From assembly GCF_027247405.1 (NCBI RefSeq), contig NZ_CP097463.1, positions 4,216,001-4,280,000 of the forward strand: a stretch of 64,000 nt of DNA, in the 5' to 3' direction. The stretch's first letter is position 1. Each line of letters begins with the position of its first letter. This stretch comes from Jatrophihabitans cynanchi (lineage in GTDB: Bacteria > Actinomycetota > Actinomycetes > Mycobacteriales > Jatrophihabitantaceae). The notes beneath the pieces are model-generated. The model saw only the letters and a list, made by a program, of their open reading frames with translations, did not search any database and was not told the DNA's origin. The translations under genes were made by a program, and so were the position numbers. Positions 18,878 to 31,256 of the stretch are shown one piece after another.

Positions 18878-20419
18878 TCACGGGGTGGGGGGAGCGGCCG
18901 TACCGGTGGGATCGAGCGCAACGGTCTTGCGGGGCATCGCCAGCACGGCCAGCAGGCACAGCGCGGACGCGACGAGCAACGCCGCGAACACGTAGTGCGT
19001 GGCCTGGTACAGGCTTGCCCGGACGTACTGGCCGACAGCCGCCGTCTCGCTGCCGCGATGGTTCAGCACCAGGGCGGTCGCGTCGGCGCTGCGCGGCAGG
19101 TGCCCGGACAACCCGGGCGGCGGATGCGCGAAGCGGTCGGTGAGCGTGGTGTTCGCGATGGCACCGAAGACAGCGGCGCCGACCGCGCTGCCCATCGACC
19201 GGAAGAACATGTTGGTGCCGGTCACCACGCCGCGGCGGTCCCAGCCGACGACCGACTGCAGCGCGACGAGCACCGGCGTGGAGTTCAGGCCGAGACCGGC
19301 GCCGACGAGGAAGCAGGCGCCGGCGAGCACGATCAGGTGGGTGTGCTGCGGCAGCAGCAGGCAGGCGATCGCACCGGCGACCAGCACCACCGCACCGATC
19401 GCCGCGGTGTCCCGGAAGCCGATCCGCATGTAGGCACGGCCGGACAGCGCCGACGCGATCGGCCAGCCCACGCTCATCGCGGCCAGGACGAACCCGGCGA
19501 TCAGCGGCCCGGTGTGCAGCACGCCCTGGGCGAAGGTGGGGACGTACGAGCTGAGCCCGATGAGCACGACGCCGACCATCAGCGCCGACACGTTCCCGCC
19601 GTTGAGCGTGCGGTAGCCGAAGACCCACATCGGCAGCACCGGCTCGGCGGCGCGCATCTCGACCGCGACGAACGCCACGATCAGCAGCGCCGCGCAGGCG
19701 AACACCGCCGCGCTCGGCGCGGACGCCCACGCCCAGCTGACACCGCCCTCGAGCAGACCCAGGATCAGCAGCGTGCAACCGGCGGTGAGCAGGGCGGCGC
19801 CGGCCGCGTCGATGCGGTGCCGCCGCCGGATCACCTGTTCGTGCAGGTGACCGGCCAGCATCCACACCGCCAGCGCGCCGACGGGGACGTTGACGAAGAA
19901 GATCCAGCGCCAGGACAGGTACTCGGAGAAGACGCCGCCGAGCGTCGGCCCGAGCACCGATGCCGCGCCCCACACGCTCGCCGTGTAACCCTGCACCCGC
20001 GCGCGCTCCTGCACGCTGTAGATGTCGCCGATGATCGTCACGCTGATCGGCAGCACCGCGCCGGCGCCGATGCCCTGCACCCCGCGGAAGACGATCAGGC
20101 TGAGCATGTTCCACGCGAACCCGCAGAGCACCGAGCCGAGCAGGAACACCCCGATGCCGAAGAACATCACCGGCTTGCGGCCCAGCACGTCGGCGAACTT
20201 GCCGTACAGCGGGACGGTGACGGCCTGGGTGAGCAGGTAGATCGAGAACAGCCAGGGGTACTGCGCGAAGCCACCGAGGTCGGTGACGATCGACGGCACC
20301 GCGGTCGCGATGATCGTGCTGTCCAGCGCGACCAGCCCGGTGCTGAGCATGACCGCGATCAGCACCGGCCCGCGCTGCGAGCGCAGGCCGACCGCCGCCT
20401 GCTCGCCGGTCCGGGTCAC
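18878..20419 (-). CDS. MFS transporter, DHA2/EmrB-QacA type multidrug pump
   Basis: A 513-residue membrane protein with about 14 helices, the layout of DHA2 (drug:H+ antiporter, 14-span) exporters. Helix 1 carries [13 protein letters not shown], the hallmark of EmrB/QacA-like pumps. The motif A loop between helices 2 and 3 is [14 protein letters not shown], and motif C-like glycines occur in [15 protein letters not shown]. It probably exports a hydrophobic or cationic compound; the substrate is unknown and no TetR/MarR regulator gene is adjacent. GTG 20419 lies 6 bases after TAGCAT on the minus strand, indicating a leaderless transcript. It has no homology to the flanking housekeeping genes and looks like an accessory insertion between aroQ and efp. 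Confidence 0.88.
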   Translation of the reverse strand: MTRTGEQAAVGLRSQRGPVLIAVMLSTGLVALDSTIIATAVPSIVTDLGGFAQYPWLFSIYLLTQAVTVPLYGKFADVLGRKPVMFFGIGVFLLGSVLCGFAWNMLSLIVFRGVQGIGAGAVLPISVTIIGDIYSVQERARVQGYTASVWGAASVLGPTLGGVFSEYLSWRWIFFVNVPVGALAVWMLAGHLHEQVIRRRHRIDAAGAALLTAGCTLLILGLLEGGVSWAWASAPSAAVFACAALLIVAFVAVEMRAAEPVLPMWVFGYRTLNGGNVSALMVGVVLIGLSSYVPTFAQGVLHTGPLIAGFVLAAMSVGWPIASALSGRAYMRIGFRDTAAIGAVVLVAGAIACLLLPQHTHLIVLAGACFLVGAGLGLNSTPVLVALQSVVGWDRRGVVTGTNMFFRSMGSAVGAAVFGAIANTTLTDRFAHPPPGLSGHLPRSADATALVLNHRGSETAAVGQYVRASLYQATHYVFAALLVASALCLLAVLAMPRKTVALDPTGTAAPPTP

Positions 20420-20425
20420 CGGCAG

Positions 20426-20466
20426 ATGCTATGCCCGAGCCGGCCGCGGCCCGCGGTCAGTAGACT
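20426..20466. promoter_or_regulatory. Divergent promoters: MFS gene (minus) and efp (plus)
   Basis: On the minus strand TAGCAT (20426-20431) is 6 bases before the MFS GTG. On the plus strand TAGACT (20461-20466) is a good -10 for efp, giving a leader of about 55-60 bases that contains the short hairpin GCACCAGTTGGTGC and an AAGGAGA ribosome site. Confidence 0.5.
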
Positions 20467-20530
20467 GCACGGTTGGCCGCACCAGTTGGTGCCCGGCAGC
20501 GAGCATGACACCAAGGAGACGAGCGCAGTC

Positions 20531-21094
20531 GTGGCAACAACCAACGACCTGAAGAACGGCCTGGTCCTCAACCTGGACGGCCAACTCTGGACCGTCGTGG
20601 AGTTCCAGCACGTCAAGCCGGGCAAGGGCGGCGCGTTCGTCCGCACGACGTTGAAGAACGTGCTCTCCGGCAAGGTCGTGGACAAGACGTTCAATGCCGG
20701 GACGAAGGTCGAGACCGCCACGGTCGACAAGCGCGCGATGACCTACCTGTACAAGGAGGGCACCGACTTCGTCTTCATGGACGGCGAGACGTACGAGCAA
20801 CTGCACGTGCCCGCCGAGACTGTCGGCGATGCCGCGAACTACCTGCTCGACAACGCCGAGGCTGTGGTCGCCGTGCACGAGGGCGTCGCGCTCTACATCG
20901 AACTGCCGACCAGTGTCGAGCTCGTGATCAGCCACACCGACCCCGGCCTGCAGGGGGACCGGTCCACCGGCGGCACCAAGCCCGCCACGCTGGAGACCGG
21001 CGCCGAGATCCAGGTGCCGCTGTTCGTCTCGACCGGCGAGAAGGTCAAGGTCGACACCCGCGACGGTCGCTACCTGGGCCGCGTCAACAGCTAG
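20531..21094 (+). CDS. efp: Elongation factor P
   Basis: Relieves ribosome stalling at polyproline stretches. The 187-residue length and three beta-barrel domain layout are typical. The conserved loop at the tRNA-facing tip reads [13 protein letters not shown], with Lys at the tip and without the Arg used by the rhamnosyl-modified type. The C-terminal signature [20 protein letters not shown] is intact. The open frame extends over 1.6 kb upstream, but GTG 20531 begins the conserved N-terminus ([12 protein letters not shown]) and follows an AAGGAGA ribosome site at a rather long spacing. Its stop shares one base with the nusB start. Confidence 0.97.
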   Translation: MATTNDLKNGLVLNLDGQLWTVVEFQHVKPGKGGAFVRTTLKNVLSGKVVDKTFNAGTKVETATVDKRAMTYLYKEGTDFVFMDGETYEQLHVPAETVGDAANYLLDNAEAVVAVHEGVALYIELPTSVELVISHTDPGLQGDRSTGGTKPATLETGAEIQVPLFVSTGEKVKVDTRDGRYLGRVNS

Positions 21095-21510
21095 TGGCTG
21101 CACGCAGCAAGGCCCGCAAGCGGGCAGTGGACGTGCTGTACGAATCCGATGCACGCGGCGTGCCCGCCACGACGACCCTGGCCGAGCGCATCGCGCTCGC
21201 CGACCCCCCGGTGAACGAGTACACGGTCGCGCTGGTCGAGGGCATCGAGGCGAACCGGGTCCGGATCGACGAGATCCTCGCCGAGTACGCCGAAGGCTGG
21301 ACGATCCCGCGGATGCCCGGTGTCGACCGCGCCGTGCTGCGGCTAGGTGTGTACGAGCTGCTCTGGCGCGAGGACGTCCCGGACGCGGTGACGATCGACG
21401 AGGCGGTCGAGCTGGCCAAGTCGCTGTCCACCGACGAGTCGCCCCGGTTCGTGAACGGCGTGCTCGCGCGCGTCCTGCGCGATCGACCACCGGTGGCGCT
21501 GTTAGAGTGA
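21094..21510 (+). CDS. nusB: Transcription antitermination factor NusB
   Basis: All-helical RNA-binding protein that with NusE binds boxA in rRNA leaders. The 138-residue protein starts KARKRAVDVLYESDARG and has the family segments IPRMPGVDRAVLRLGVYELL and AVELAKSLSTDESPRFVNG. GTG 21094 overlaps the efp TAG by one base, so efp and nusB are coupled. The probable pyr operon promoter lies inside the 3' end of this gene. Confidence 0.96.
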   Translation: MAARSKARKRAVDVLYESDARGVPATTTLAERIALADPPVNEYTVALVEGIEANRVRIDEILAEYAEGWTIPRMPGVDRAVLRLGVYELLWREDVPDAVTIDEAVELAKSLSTDESPRFVNGVLARVLRDRPPVALLE

Positions 21511-21560
21511 GCGCGACAGACATCCTTTAAAGGCCCGTCCAGTGAGGCGGACAAGGAGGT
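21503..21560 (+). promoter_or_regulatory. pyr operon promoter and PyrR-binding mRNA leader
   Basis: TAGAGT at 21503-21508, inside the nusB end, is a good -10 element. The leader then contains ATCCTTTAAAGG, the hairpin GTCC-AGTGAGGC-GGAC (21537-21552) and the ribosome site AAGGAGG (21553-21559). The loop closely resembles the PyrR-binding consensus known from pyr leaders (UCCAGAGAGGC). The TCCTT upstream can pair with AAGGA of the ribosome site. This fits PyrR acting by blocking translation, as proposed for mycobacterial pyrR leaders, rather than by attenuation. Confidence 0.75.
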
Positions 21561-21564
21561 CAGC

Positions 21565-22179
21565 GTGACCAGTCATGCCCGCGTGCCCGAATCCGAGGCA
21601 CCGCAAGCGGCAGCGCCGTTCCTGAGCGCGGCTGACGTCGCCCGGGTGATCGACCGGATCGCCCACCAGATCATCGAGAACACGGCCAAATCAGGCTTCG
21701 ACGCCGTGCTGCTCGGGATCCCGACCCGCGGCGTCCCGCTTGCCGAGCGGCTGGCCGAGCGCATCGCGATCTTCACCGGCGTGCGGCTGCCGGTCGGCTC
21801 GCTGGACGTCACCATGTACCGCGACGACCTGCGGATGCGCGGCGTCCGACCGCTCGGGCAGACCGTCGAGCCCGAGGGCGGGATCAGCGCGCGCACCGTC
21901 GTCCTGGTCGACGACGTGCTCTACTCCGGACGGACGATCCGGGCCGCGCTGGACGCGTTGCGCGACCTCGGCCGGCCCCGGGCCGTGCAGCTGGCCGCGC
22001 TCGTGGACCGCGGTCACCGTGAGCTGCCGATCCGCGCCGACTACGTCGGCAAGAACGTCCCGACCGCCGCGCACCAGCAGGTGCGCGTGCAGCTCACCGA
22101 GGTCGACGGCGTGGATGCGGTGAGCGTGACCGACGCGGTGACCGTAGCGGGCACGGCGAGCGCGGGCGGTGCCCGGTGA
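21565..22179 (+). CDS. pyrR: Bifunctional pyr operon regulator / uracil phosphoribosyltransferase
   Basis: PyrR binds pyr mRNA when UMP is high and has weak uracil phosphoribosyltransferase activity. The 204-residue protein contains [19 protein letters not shown], the [10 protein letters not shown] dimer loop, the PRPP-binding motif [20 protein letters not shown] and [20 protein letters not shown], all expected. The N-terminal ~20 residues and the C-terminal ~15 extend slightly past the usual length. The start is GTG 21565, with an AAGGAGG site inside the regulatory hairpin region. It overlaps pyrB by 4 bases and heads the pyrimidine operon. Confidence 0.96.
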   Translation: MTSHARVPESEAPQAAAPFLSAADVARVIDRIAHQIIENTAKSGFDAVLLGIPTRGVPLAERLAERIAIFTGVRLPVGSLDVTMYRDDLRMRGVRPLGQTVEPEGGISARTVVLVDDVLYSGRTIRAALDALRDLGRPRAVQLAALVDRGHRELPIRADYVGKNVPTAAHQQVRVQLTEVDGVDAVSVTDAVTVAGTASAGGAR

Positions 22180-23126
22180 AGCACCTGCTGTCGGCGGCCG
22201 ACCTGAGCCGGGACGAGGCGAACGCGATCTTGGACACCGCGCGTGAGATGCACGCGATCCAGAACCGCGAGGTGAAGAAGCTGCCGCCGCTACGTGGACG
22301 GACCGTCGTCAACCTGTTCTTCGAGGACTCCACCCGGACCCGCTCGTCGTTCGAGATCGCCGGCAAGTGGCTGTCGGCCGACGTGATCAACGTCAGCGCG
22401 AAGGGCTCGAGCGTGAGCAAGGGCGAGAGCCTGCGCGACACGGTGCTCACCGTCGCCGCGATGGGAGTCGACGCGCTGGTGGTGCGGCACAACGCGTCCG
22501 GTGCCGTGCAGCGCATCGCCCAGTGGGTCGGCTGCCACGTGGTCAACGCCGGCGACGGTACCCACGAGCACCCCACCCAGGCGCTGCTGGACGCGTACTC
22601 GCTGCGGGCGCGGCTGGGCGAACTGGACGACCGGCACGTTGTCATCGTCGGGGACATCACGCACAGCCGGGTGGCGCGCTCGAACGTGCTGCTGCTGGCC
22701 ACTCTCGGCGCCCGCGTCACGCTGGTGGCGCCGCCGACCCTGATGCCGTCCGGCGTCGGCAGCTGGCCGTGCGAGACCAGTTGGGACCTGGACGCCACGC
22801 TGTCCGGCAAGGCGTTCGGTGACGTCGACGCGGTGATGATGCTGCGGGTACAGCGTGAGCGGATGAGCGGTGGCTACTTCGCCACCGAGCGCGAGTACGC
22901 GATCGGCTACGGGCTGTCGCCGCAGCGCCTCGACCTGCTGGCCGAGCATGCGCCGATCCTGCACCCGGGGCCGATGAACCGCGGTCTGGAGATCTCCTCG
23001 GCCGCCGCGGACGGCGCGCGGTCGGTGGTGCTCGACCAGGTGCAGGCCGGGGTGGCGGTCCGGATGGCGGTGCTCTACCGGCTGCTGTCCGGCGCCGACG
23101 AGCCGGTCCTGGAGGAGGCGAAGTGA
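22176..23126 (+). CDS. pyrB: Aspartate carbamoyltransferase catalytic chain
   Basis: Second step of de novo UMP synthesis. The 316-residue protein carries the carbamoyl phosphate loop [13 protein letters not shown], the [14 protein letters not shown] loop, [11 protein letters not shown], and [14 protein letters not shown], then the aspartate-binding LRVQRERM region. No pyrI regulatory-chain gene is adjacent, as expected for actinobacteria. It starts at GTG inside the pyrR stop and ends 4 bases into pyrC (GTGA overlaps on both sides), so expression is tightly coupled. Confidence 0.97.
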   Translation: MKHLLSAADLSRDEANAILDTAREMHAIQNREVKKLPPLRGRTVVNLFFEDSTRTRSSFEIAGKWLSADVINVSAKGSSVSKGESLRDTVLTVAAMGVDALVVRHNASGAVQRIAQWVGCHVVNAGDGTHEHPTQALLDAYSLRARLGELDDRHVVIVGDITHSRVARSNVLLLATLGARVTLVAPPTLMPSGVGSWPCETSWDLDATLSGKAFGDVDAVMMLRVQRERMSGGYFATEREYAIGYGLSPQRLDLLAEHAPILHPGPMNRGLEISSAAADGARSVVLDQVQAGVAVRMAVLYRLLSGADEPVLEEAK

Positions 23127-24424
23127 GCTACCTGCTCAAGAACGTGGCCCCGCTCGGTGGCGCGCCGACGGACGTGCTGATCGACAACGGCGTCCTCGCC
23201 GAACTCGGGACGGACCTGGCCCGCGGCGCTGCCGAGGTGCTCGACGCGGACGGGCTCGTGCTGCTGCCCGGCCTGGTCGACCTGCACACCCATCTGCGCG
23301 AACCCGGGCGCGAGGACGCCGAGACGATCGCGTCCGGGTCCGCTGCCGCCGCGCTCGGCGGCTTCACGGCCGTGCACGCGATGGCGAACACGAACCCGGT
23401 CGCCGACCGCGCCGAGATCGTCGAGCAGGTGGCGCGGCTGGGTGAGTACGCCGGGCTGGTCGAGGTCCGCCCGGTCGGTGCCGTGTCGGCCGGACTGCGC
23501 GGCGAGACGCTGGCCGAGATCGCGACGATGGCCCGATCGGCCGCCGCGGTGCGGGTGTTCAGCGACGACGGTGCGTGCGTGCACGACGCACGGCTGATGC
23601 GCCGCGCGCTCGAGTACGTCAAGCCGTTCGACGCGGTGATCGCGCAGCACGCGCAGGACCCGCGGCTGGCCGACGCGGCGGCCTGCTGTCACGAGGGCGA
23701 GGTGTCCGGCCGGCTCGGCCTGCCCGGCTGGCCGGCCGTCGCCGAGGAGTCGATCGTCGCGCGCGACGTGATGCTCGCCGAGCACACCGGCTCGCGGCTG
23801 CATGTGTGCCACGTCTCGACCGCAGGCACGGTCGAGGTGATCCGGTGGGCCAAGGCGCGCGGGATCGAGGTGACCGCCGAGGTCACGCCGCACCACCTGC
23901 TGCTCACCTGCGACCTGCTCGCCGGGTACGACCCGTTGTACAAGGTCAACCCGCCGCTGCGGCCGGCCGACGACGTCGCGGCGCTGCGGGCCGGGCTGGC
24001 CGACGGCACCATCGACGCGGTCGCGACCGACCACGCGCCGCATGCCGCGCACGACAAGGACCACGCGTTCGCCGACGCCGCGTTCGGGATGCTCGGCCTG
24101 CAGACCGCGCTCGGCGTGGTCGCCGAGACGATGGTCGCGACCGGACTGCTGGACTGGGCCGGCGTCGCCGACCGGATGAGCCTGCGCCCGGCCCGGATCG
24201 GCCGGGTGGCCGGGCACGGCCGCCCGCTGCAGCGCGGCGAGCCGGCGAACGTCACGCTCGTGGACCCGGCCGCGAGCCAACTGGTCGACCCCGACGCGCT
24301 GGTGTCCCGCTCGCGGAACACCCCGTTCGCCGGCCGCACGCTGCCGGCCGCCGTCCGGGCCACCTTCCTGCGCGGCCGCCCCACCGTCCTGGACGGCAAG
24401 CTCGTCAACGGCATCCCGGCGTGA
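23123..24424 (+). CDS. pyrC: Dihydroorotase, class I
   Basis: Zinc amidohydrolase closing carbamoyl aspartate to dihydroorotate. The 433 residues show the metal-binding motif [23 protein letters not shown], metal-ligand His residues in IAQHAQDPR and [17 protein letters not shown], and the catalytic Asp motif [14 protein letters not shown]. The class I type is the one commonly clustered with pyrB. Seven bases separate it from the next gene. Confidence 0.97.
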   Translation: MSYLLKNVAPLGGAPTDVLIDNGVLAELGTDLARGAAEVLDADGLVLLPGLVDLHTHLREPGREDAETIASGSAAAALGGFTAVHAMANTNPVADRAEIVEQVARLGEYAGLVEVRPVGAVSAGLRGETLAEIATMARSAAAVRVFSDDGACVHDARLMRRALEYVKPFDAVIAQHAQDPRLADAAACCHEGEVSGRLGLPGWPAVAEESIVARDVMLAEHTGSRLHVCHVSTAGTVEVIRWAKARGIEVTAEVTPHHLLLTCDLLAGYDPLYKVNPPLRPADDVAALRAGLADGTIDAVATDHAPHAAHDKDHAFADAAFGMLGLQTALGVVAETMVATGLLDWAGVADRMSLRPARIGRVAGHGRPLQRGEPANVTLVDPAASQLVDPDALVSRSRNTPFAGRTLPAAVRATFLRGRPTVLDGKLVNGIPA

Positions 24425-24431
24425 GGGCCGC

Positions 24432-24929
24432 ATGACGCGGCTGTGGCTGGTGCTCATCTGCCTCGGGCTGGTCGTGCTCGCCCTGGCCGGCATGTGGCTC
24501 GGCTGGCGCAACCGGGAGCGGCGCCAGGCGGACCTGCCCGAACTGCCCGCGCCGCCGGCGGACCTCGGCGCGCGGCGCCTGGACGCGCTGGACGGCGAGT
24601 ACGTCGGCACCGCGTACGCCACGAGCTGGCAGGACCGGGTGGTGCACGGCGGGCTCGGCATGCGCTCGGGCGCGAGCATTGCGCTGCACGAGGCCGGTGT
24701 CCTGCTCGAGCGCGACGGCGCCGCACCGCTGTTCCTTCCCGCCGCCGCGATCACCGGCGCGCGCCTGGCCCCCGGCCTGGCGAACAAGGTCGTCGGCATC
24801 GGCGGACTGCTGGTGATCTCGTGGCGCCTCGGCGACGCCCAGCTGGACACCGGGTTCCGCGCCGACGACAAGAGCAGCTATCCGCAGTGGGTTCGGACGA
24901 TCGAGACGACGAAGGGGGCCCGGACATGA
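24432..24929 (+). CDS. Membrane-anchored PH-like protein of the pyrC-carA interval
   Basis: A 165-residue protein with one N-terminal membrane helix (about residues 4-24, [19 protein letters not shown]) and a ~110-residue beta-rich soluble domain with the look of a bacterial PH domain ([40 protein letters not shown]). A protein of this kind occupies the same slot between pyrC and carA in mycobacteria (Rv1382 in M. tuberculosis). Its function is not known. The conserved location inside the operon suggests a link with pyrimidine or carbamoyl phosphate metabolism at the membrane, but this is inference. It overlaps carA by 4 bases. Confidence 0.7.
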   Translation: MTRLWLVLICLGLVVLALAGMWLGWRNRERRQADLPELPAPPADLGARRLDALDGEYVGTAYATSWQDRVVHGGLGMRSGASIALHEAGVLLERDGAAPLFLPAAAITGARLAPGLANKVVGIGGLLVISWRLGDAQLDTGFRADDKSSYPQWVRTIETTKGART

Positions 24930-26028
24930 CAGCGATCCTCGTGCTGGAGGACGGCCGCACGTTCACCGGCGAGGCATACGGCGCCGCGGGCGAGACGTTC
25001 GGCGAGGCCGTCTTCAACACCGGGATGACCGGCTACCAGGAGACGCTCACGGACCCGTCCTACCACCGGCAGGTCGTGGTGCAGACCGCGCCGCACATCG
25101 GCAACACCGGCGTGAACGACGAGGACGCGGAGTCCGGCCGCATCTGGGTCGCGGGGTACGTGGTGCGCGATCCGGCGCGGCGGGTGTCCAGCTGGCGCGC
25201 GCGCCGTTCGCTCGACGACGAGCTGCAGGCGCAGGGGATCGTCGGCATCAGCGGCATCGACACCAGGGCGCTCACCCGGCACCTGCGCGAGCGTGGCGCG
25301 ATGCGGTGCGGCATCTCCAGCATCGACACCGACCCGAAGGCCTTGCTGGACAAGGTCATCAGCTCGCCGCAGATGCTCGGCGCCGACCTGTCCGCCGAGG
25401 TGAGCACGCCCGAGCCGTACCTGGTCGCCGCGATCGGCGAACGCCGGTTCACGGTCGCCGCGATCGACTACGGCATCAAGTCGATGACCCCGCACCGGCT
25501 GGCCGAGCGGGGCATCACCTCGCACGTGCTGCCGGCCACGAGCACGGCCGAGCAGATCCTGGCGACCGGTGCCGACGCGGTGTTCCTCGCCAACGGCCCG
25601 GGTGACCCCGCGACCGCCGACGCCGCGGTCGCGACGGTGCGCGACCTGCTGCGCCGGCGGGTGCCGATCTTCGGCATCTGCTTCGGCAACCAGCTCCTCG
25701 GCCGTGCCTACGGCTTCGACACCTACAAGCTCGGGTACGGGCACCGCGGAATCAACCAGCCGGTGCAGGACCGCGCCACCGGCAAGGTCGAGATCACCGC
25801 CCACAACCACGGCTTCGCGGTGGCCGCCGACACCGACGCCCCCAGCCAGACCGAGTTCGGGACGGTCGAGGTGAGCCACATCAGCCTGAACGACGGGGTG
25901 GTCGAGGGGCTGCGCGCCCGGGACGTGCCGGCCTTCAGCGTGCAGTACCACCCGGAGGCCGCCGCCGGACCACACGACGCCGCCTACCTGTTCGACCGTT
26001 TCGCCGAATTGCTGGAGGGCCGGGCCTG

Positions 26029-26029
<1 letters not shown>
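24926..26029 (+). CDS. carA: Carbamoyl-phosphate synthase small (glutaminase) chain
   Basis: Glutaminase subunit that feeds ammonia to CarB. The 367-residue protein has the N-terminal CPSase small-chain domain ([38 protein letters not shown]) and a C-terminal class I amidotransferase domain with the nucleophile motif [15 protein letters not shown] and the catalytic [15 protein letters not shown] 24926 overlaps the upstream gene by 4 bases, and its TGA shares one base with the carB ATG. Confidence 0.97.
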
Positions 26030-29352
<3,323 letters not shown>

Positions 29353-29362
29353 CCACCACGCG

Positions 29363-29461
29363 ATGAGCGCTTGCGCGAAGAGCCGGATTGCCTGCGACGA
29401 AGTCGCGATCGGCGGCATCGTGCCACCCGAGCTTGCGAGTGGTGGCCGGTGCGGTCGATGA
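29363..29461 (+). CDS. Possible 32-residue ORF or structured spacer between carB and pyrK
   Basis: The 105-base carB-pyrK gap is not empty. ATG 29363 opens a 32-codon frame (begins MSACAKSRIACDEVAIGGIV) with four Cys, whose TGA overlaps the pyrK ATG by 4 bases. This is exactly the coupling geometry used at the other junctions of this operon. The same DNA can fold: CCACCAC (29353-29359) pairs with GTGGTGG (29439-29445), with an internal hairpin GCGAC-GAA-GTCGC (29394-29406). I see no clear ribosome site for the small ORF. It may be a coupling peptide, an RNA element, or one copy of a dispersed intergenic repeat. Confidence 0.35.
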   Translation: MSACAKSRIACDEVAIGGIVPPELASGGRCGR

Positions 29462-30318
29462 GCAATCCAGTTAAGGAAACAGCCGAGATCTTCTCGGTGC
29501 AGAAGGTCGGCGCGTACTACCAGTTCACCGTGGTCGCGCCGGGTATCGCGGCCGGCTTCGCGCCCGGCCACTTCGTCGCCGTCGCGGTCGGCGGCGAGAA
29601 CACCTCGATGATCCTGCGCCGGGCCTTCGCGCTGCTCGGCGCCACCCCGAGCGGCCAGTTCGCCGGGACGATCCAGTTCGTCGTGGCCGAGCACGGCGCC
29701 GGCACCCGGTGGATAACGCAGCGCCGGGCCGGCGACACGCTGGACATCGTCGGCCCGTTGGGCACTCCGTTCCCGCTGCCGTCCGCGCCGTCACCGGCAG
29801 TGCTCGTCGGGGGCGGGTACGGCACCGCGCCGCTGCTGCCGCTGGCTGCCGGCCTGATCGAGGCGGGCTCGGCGGTCGAGTTCCTGCTCGGCGCCGCCAC
29901 CTCGTCCCGGCTGTACGGCGAGCTGGCCGCCAAGCGGCTGGCCGGCAGCGTGACGGTCACCACCGACGACGGGTCGGCTGGAGAGAAGGGACTGGTCACC
30001 GAGGCCCTGCCCGCGGCCATCGAACGCATCGGCGCCGAGGTCGTGTACGCGTGCGGCCCGATGGGCATGCTGCGCGCGGTCGGCGACATCTCGCGGGCGC
30101 ACGCCATCCGCGCGCAGGTGGCCGTCGAGGAGTCGATGGCGTGCGGGATCGGTGTGTGCATGACCTGCGTGCTGCCCGTGCGTGGTGACGACGGCCGCTC
30201 CCGCTTCGTCCGCTCCTGCGTCGACGGTCCGGTCTTCGACGCCGACCGGGTGCGCTGGGCGGACGTCGGCACGTTGCCACCGGACCTTCTCGGCGCCGAC
30301 GCGATGGGACTGCACTGA
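29458..30318 (+). CDS. pyrK: Dihydroorotate dehydrogenase B, FAD/iron-sulfur electron transfer subunit
   Basis: Partner of PyrD that passes electrons to NAD. The 286-residue protein has an N-terminal FAD-binding barrel (VAPGIAAGFAPGHFVAV; MILRRAFALLG), a NAD-binding half with VGGGYGTAPLLPLA, and a C-terminal [2Fe-2S] motif with four Cys: ESMACGIGVCMTCVLPV followed by RSCVDGP. The ATG at 29458 overlaps the stop of the small upstream ORF, and a weak ribosome site is present. It joins pyrD through a TGATG junction. The presence of pyrK means that the dehydrogenase here is the NAD-linked class 1B type rather than the quinone-linked class 2 type of mycobacteria. Confidence 0.93.
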   Translation: MSNPVKETAEIFSVQKVGAYYQFTVVAPGIAAGFAPGHFVAVAVGGENTSMILRRAFALLGATPSGQFAGTIQFVVAEHGAGTRWITQRRAGDTLDIVGPLGTPFPLPSAPSPAVLVGGGYGTAPLLPLAAGLIEAGSAVEFLLGAATSSRLYGELAAKRLAGSVTVTTDDGSAGEKGLVTEALPAAIERIGAEVVYACGPMGMLRAVGDISRAHAIRAQVAVEESMACGIGVCMTCVLPVRGDDGRSRFVRSCVDGPVFDADRVRWADVGTLPPDLLGADAMGLH

Positions 30319-31256
30319 TGGCCGACCTGACCACCACCCTCGGCCCGCTGACGCTGCCGAACCCGGTGCTCACCGCCTCCGGCTGCGCAGCGGCCGGGCG
30401 TGAGCTGCACCAGTTCTTCGACGTTGCCCGGCTCGGCGCCGTCGTCACGAAGTCGATCATGACCCGGCCGCGATCCGGCCGCGCCACCCCGCGAATGGCC
30501 GAGACGCCGAGCGGCATGCTGAACTCCATTGGCCTGCAGGGCCCGGGCATCGACTCGTTCCTCGAGCACGACCTCGCCTGGCTGGCCGAGCACGGCGCCC
30601 GCACCGTCGTCTCGATCGCCGGCGGCCACACCGACGAGTACGTCGAGCTGGCGCGACGGCTGCGCGGCCACCCCGCGGTCTCGATGATCGAGGTCAACAT
30701 CTCGTGCCCCAACGTCGAGAGTCGCGGCCAGGTGTTCGCCTGCGACGCGATCGCCTCGTCGCGGGTGATCGGCGCGGTCCGCCGCGCCGCCGACCCCGGC
30801 CAGCCGGTCTTCGCCAAGCTCTCGCCGGACGTCACCGACATCACGCTGATCGCGCGCGCCTGCGCGGACGCCGGTGCGGACGGGCTCTCGCTGATCAACA
30901 CCCTGCTCGGCATGGCGATCGACACCGACACCATGCGCCCGGTTCTCGGCGGGGTGACCGGAGGCCTGTCCGGCCCGGCGATCCGGCCGGTCGCGGTGCG
31001 CTGCGTGTGGCAGGTGCGCCAGGCGCTGCCGCACCTGCCCATCCTGGGCATGGGCGGCATCCGGTCCGGGCTGGACGCGCTGCAGTTCATCCTGGCCGGC
31101 GCCTCCGCGGTATCCGTCGGCACCGCGGTCTTCGGTGACCCGCTCGCGCCGGTGCGGGTGCTCGCCGAGCTGGACGCCGAACTGGACGCGCGCGGCTTCG
31201 GCTCGCTCGCCGACGCCGTCGGGTTCGCCCACCGCGACGTGGCGGCGCTGGTATGA
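30318..31256 (+). CDS. pyrD: Dihydroorotate dehydrogenase B, catalytic subunit
   Basis: FMN enzyme oxidising dihydroorotate to orotate, paired with PyrK. The 312 residues form one TIM barrel: the N-terminal NPVLTASGCAAAGRE, NSIGLQGPGIDSFLEHDL, the active-site EVNISCPNVESRGQ where Cys is the catalytic base in the class 1B family, and the C-terminal phosphate-binding GMGGIRSGLDALQFILAGA. It starts at the A of the pyrK TGA and overlaps pyrF by 4 bases. Confidence 0.95.
   Translation: MADLTTTLGPLTLPNPVLTASGCAAAGRELHQFFDVARLGAVVTKSIMTRPRSGRATPRMAETPSGMLNSIGLQGPGIDSFLEHDLAWLAEHGARTVVSIAGGHTDEYVELARRLRGHPAVSMIEVNISCPNVESRGQVFACDAIASSRVIGAVRRAADPGQPVFAKLSPDVTDITLIARACADAGADGLSLINTLLGMAIDTDTMRPVLGGVTGGLSGPAIRPVAVRCVWQVRQALPHLPILGMGGIRSGLDALQFILAGASAVSVGTAVFGDPLAPVRVLAELDAELDARGFGSLADAVGFAHRDVAALV

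Noticed and set aside
18854-20530. Long in-frame extension upstream of efp
   Set aside because: It is antisense to the MFS transporter gene and unlike EF-P; the protein family starts at GTG 20531.
29353-29445. tRNA-like gene between carB and pyrK, because of a 7-bp closing stem
   Set aside because: No T-loop GTTCRA, no A/B-box arrangement and no anticodon arm of the right size; kept only as a possible structured spacer or small ORF.
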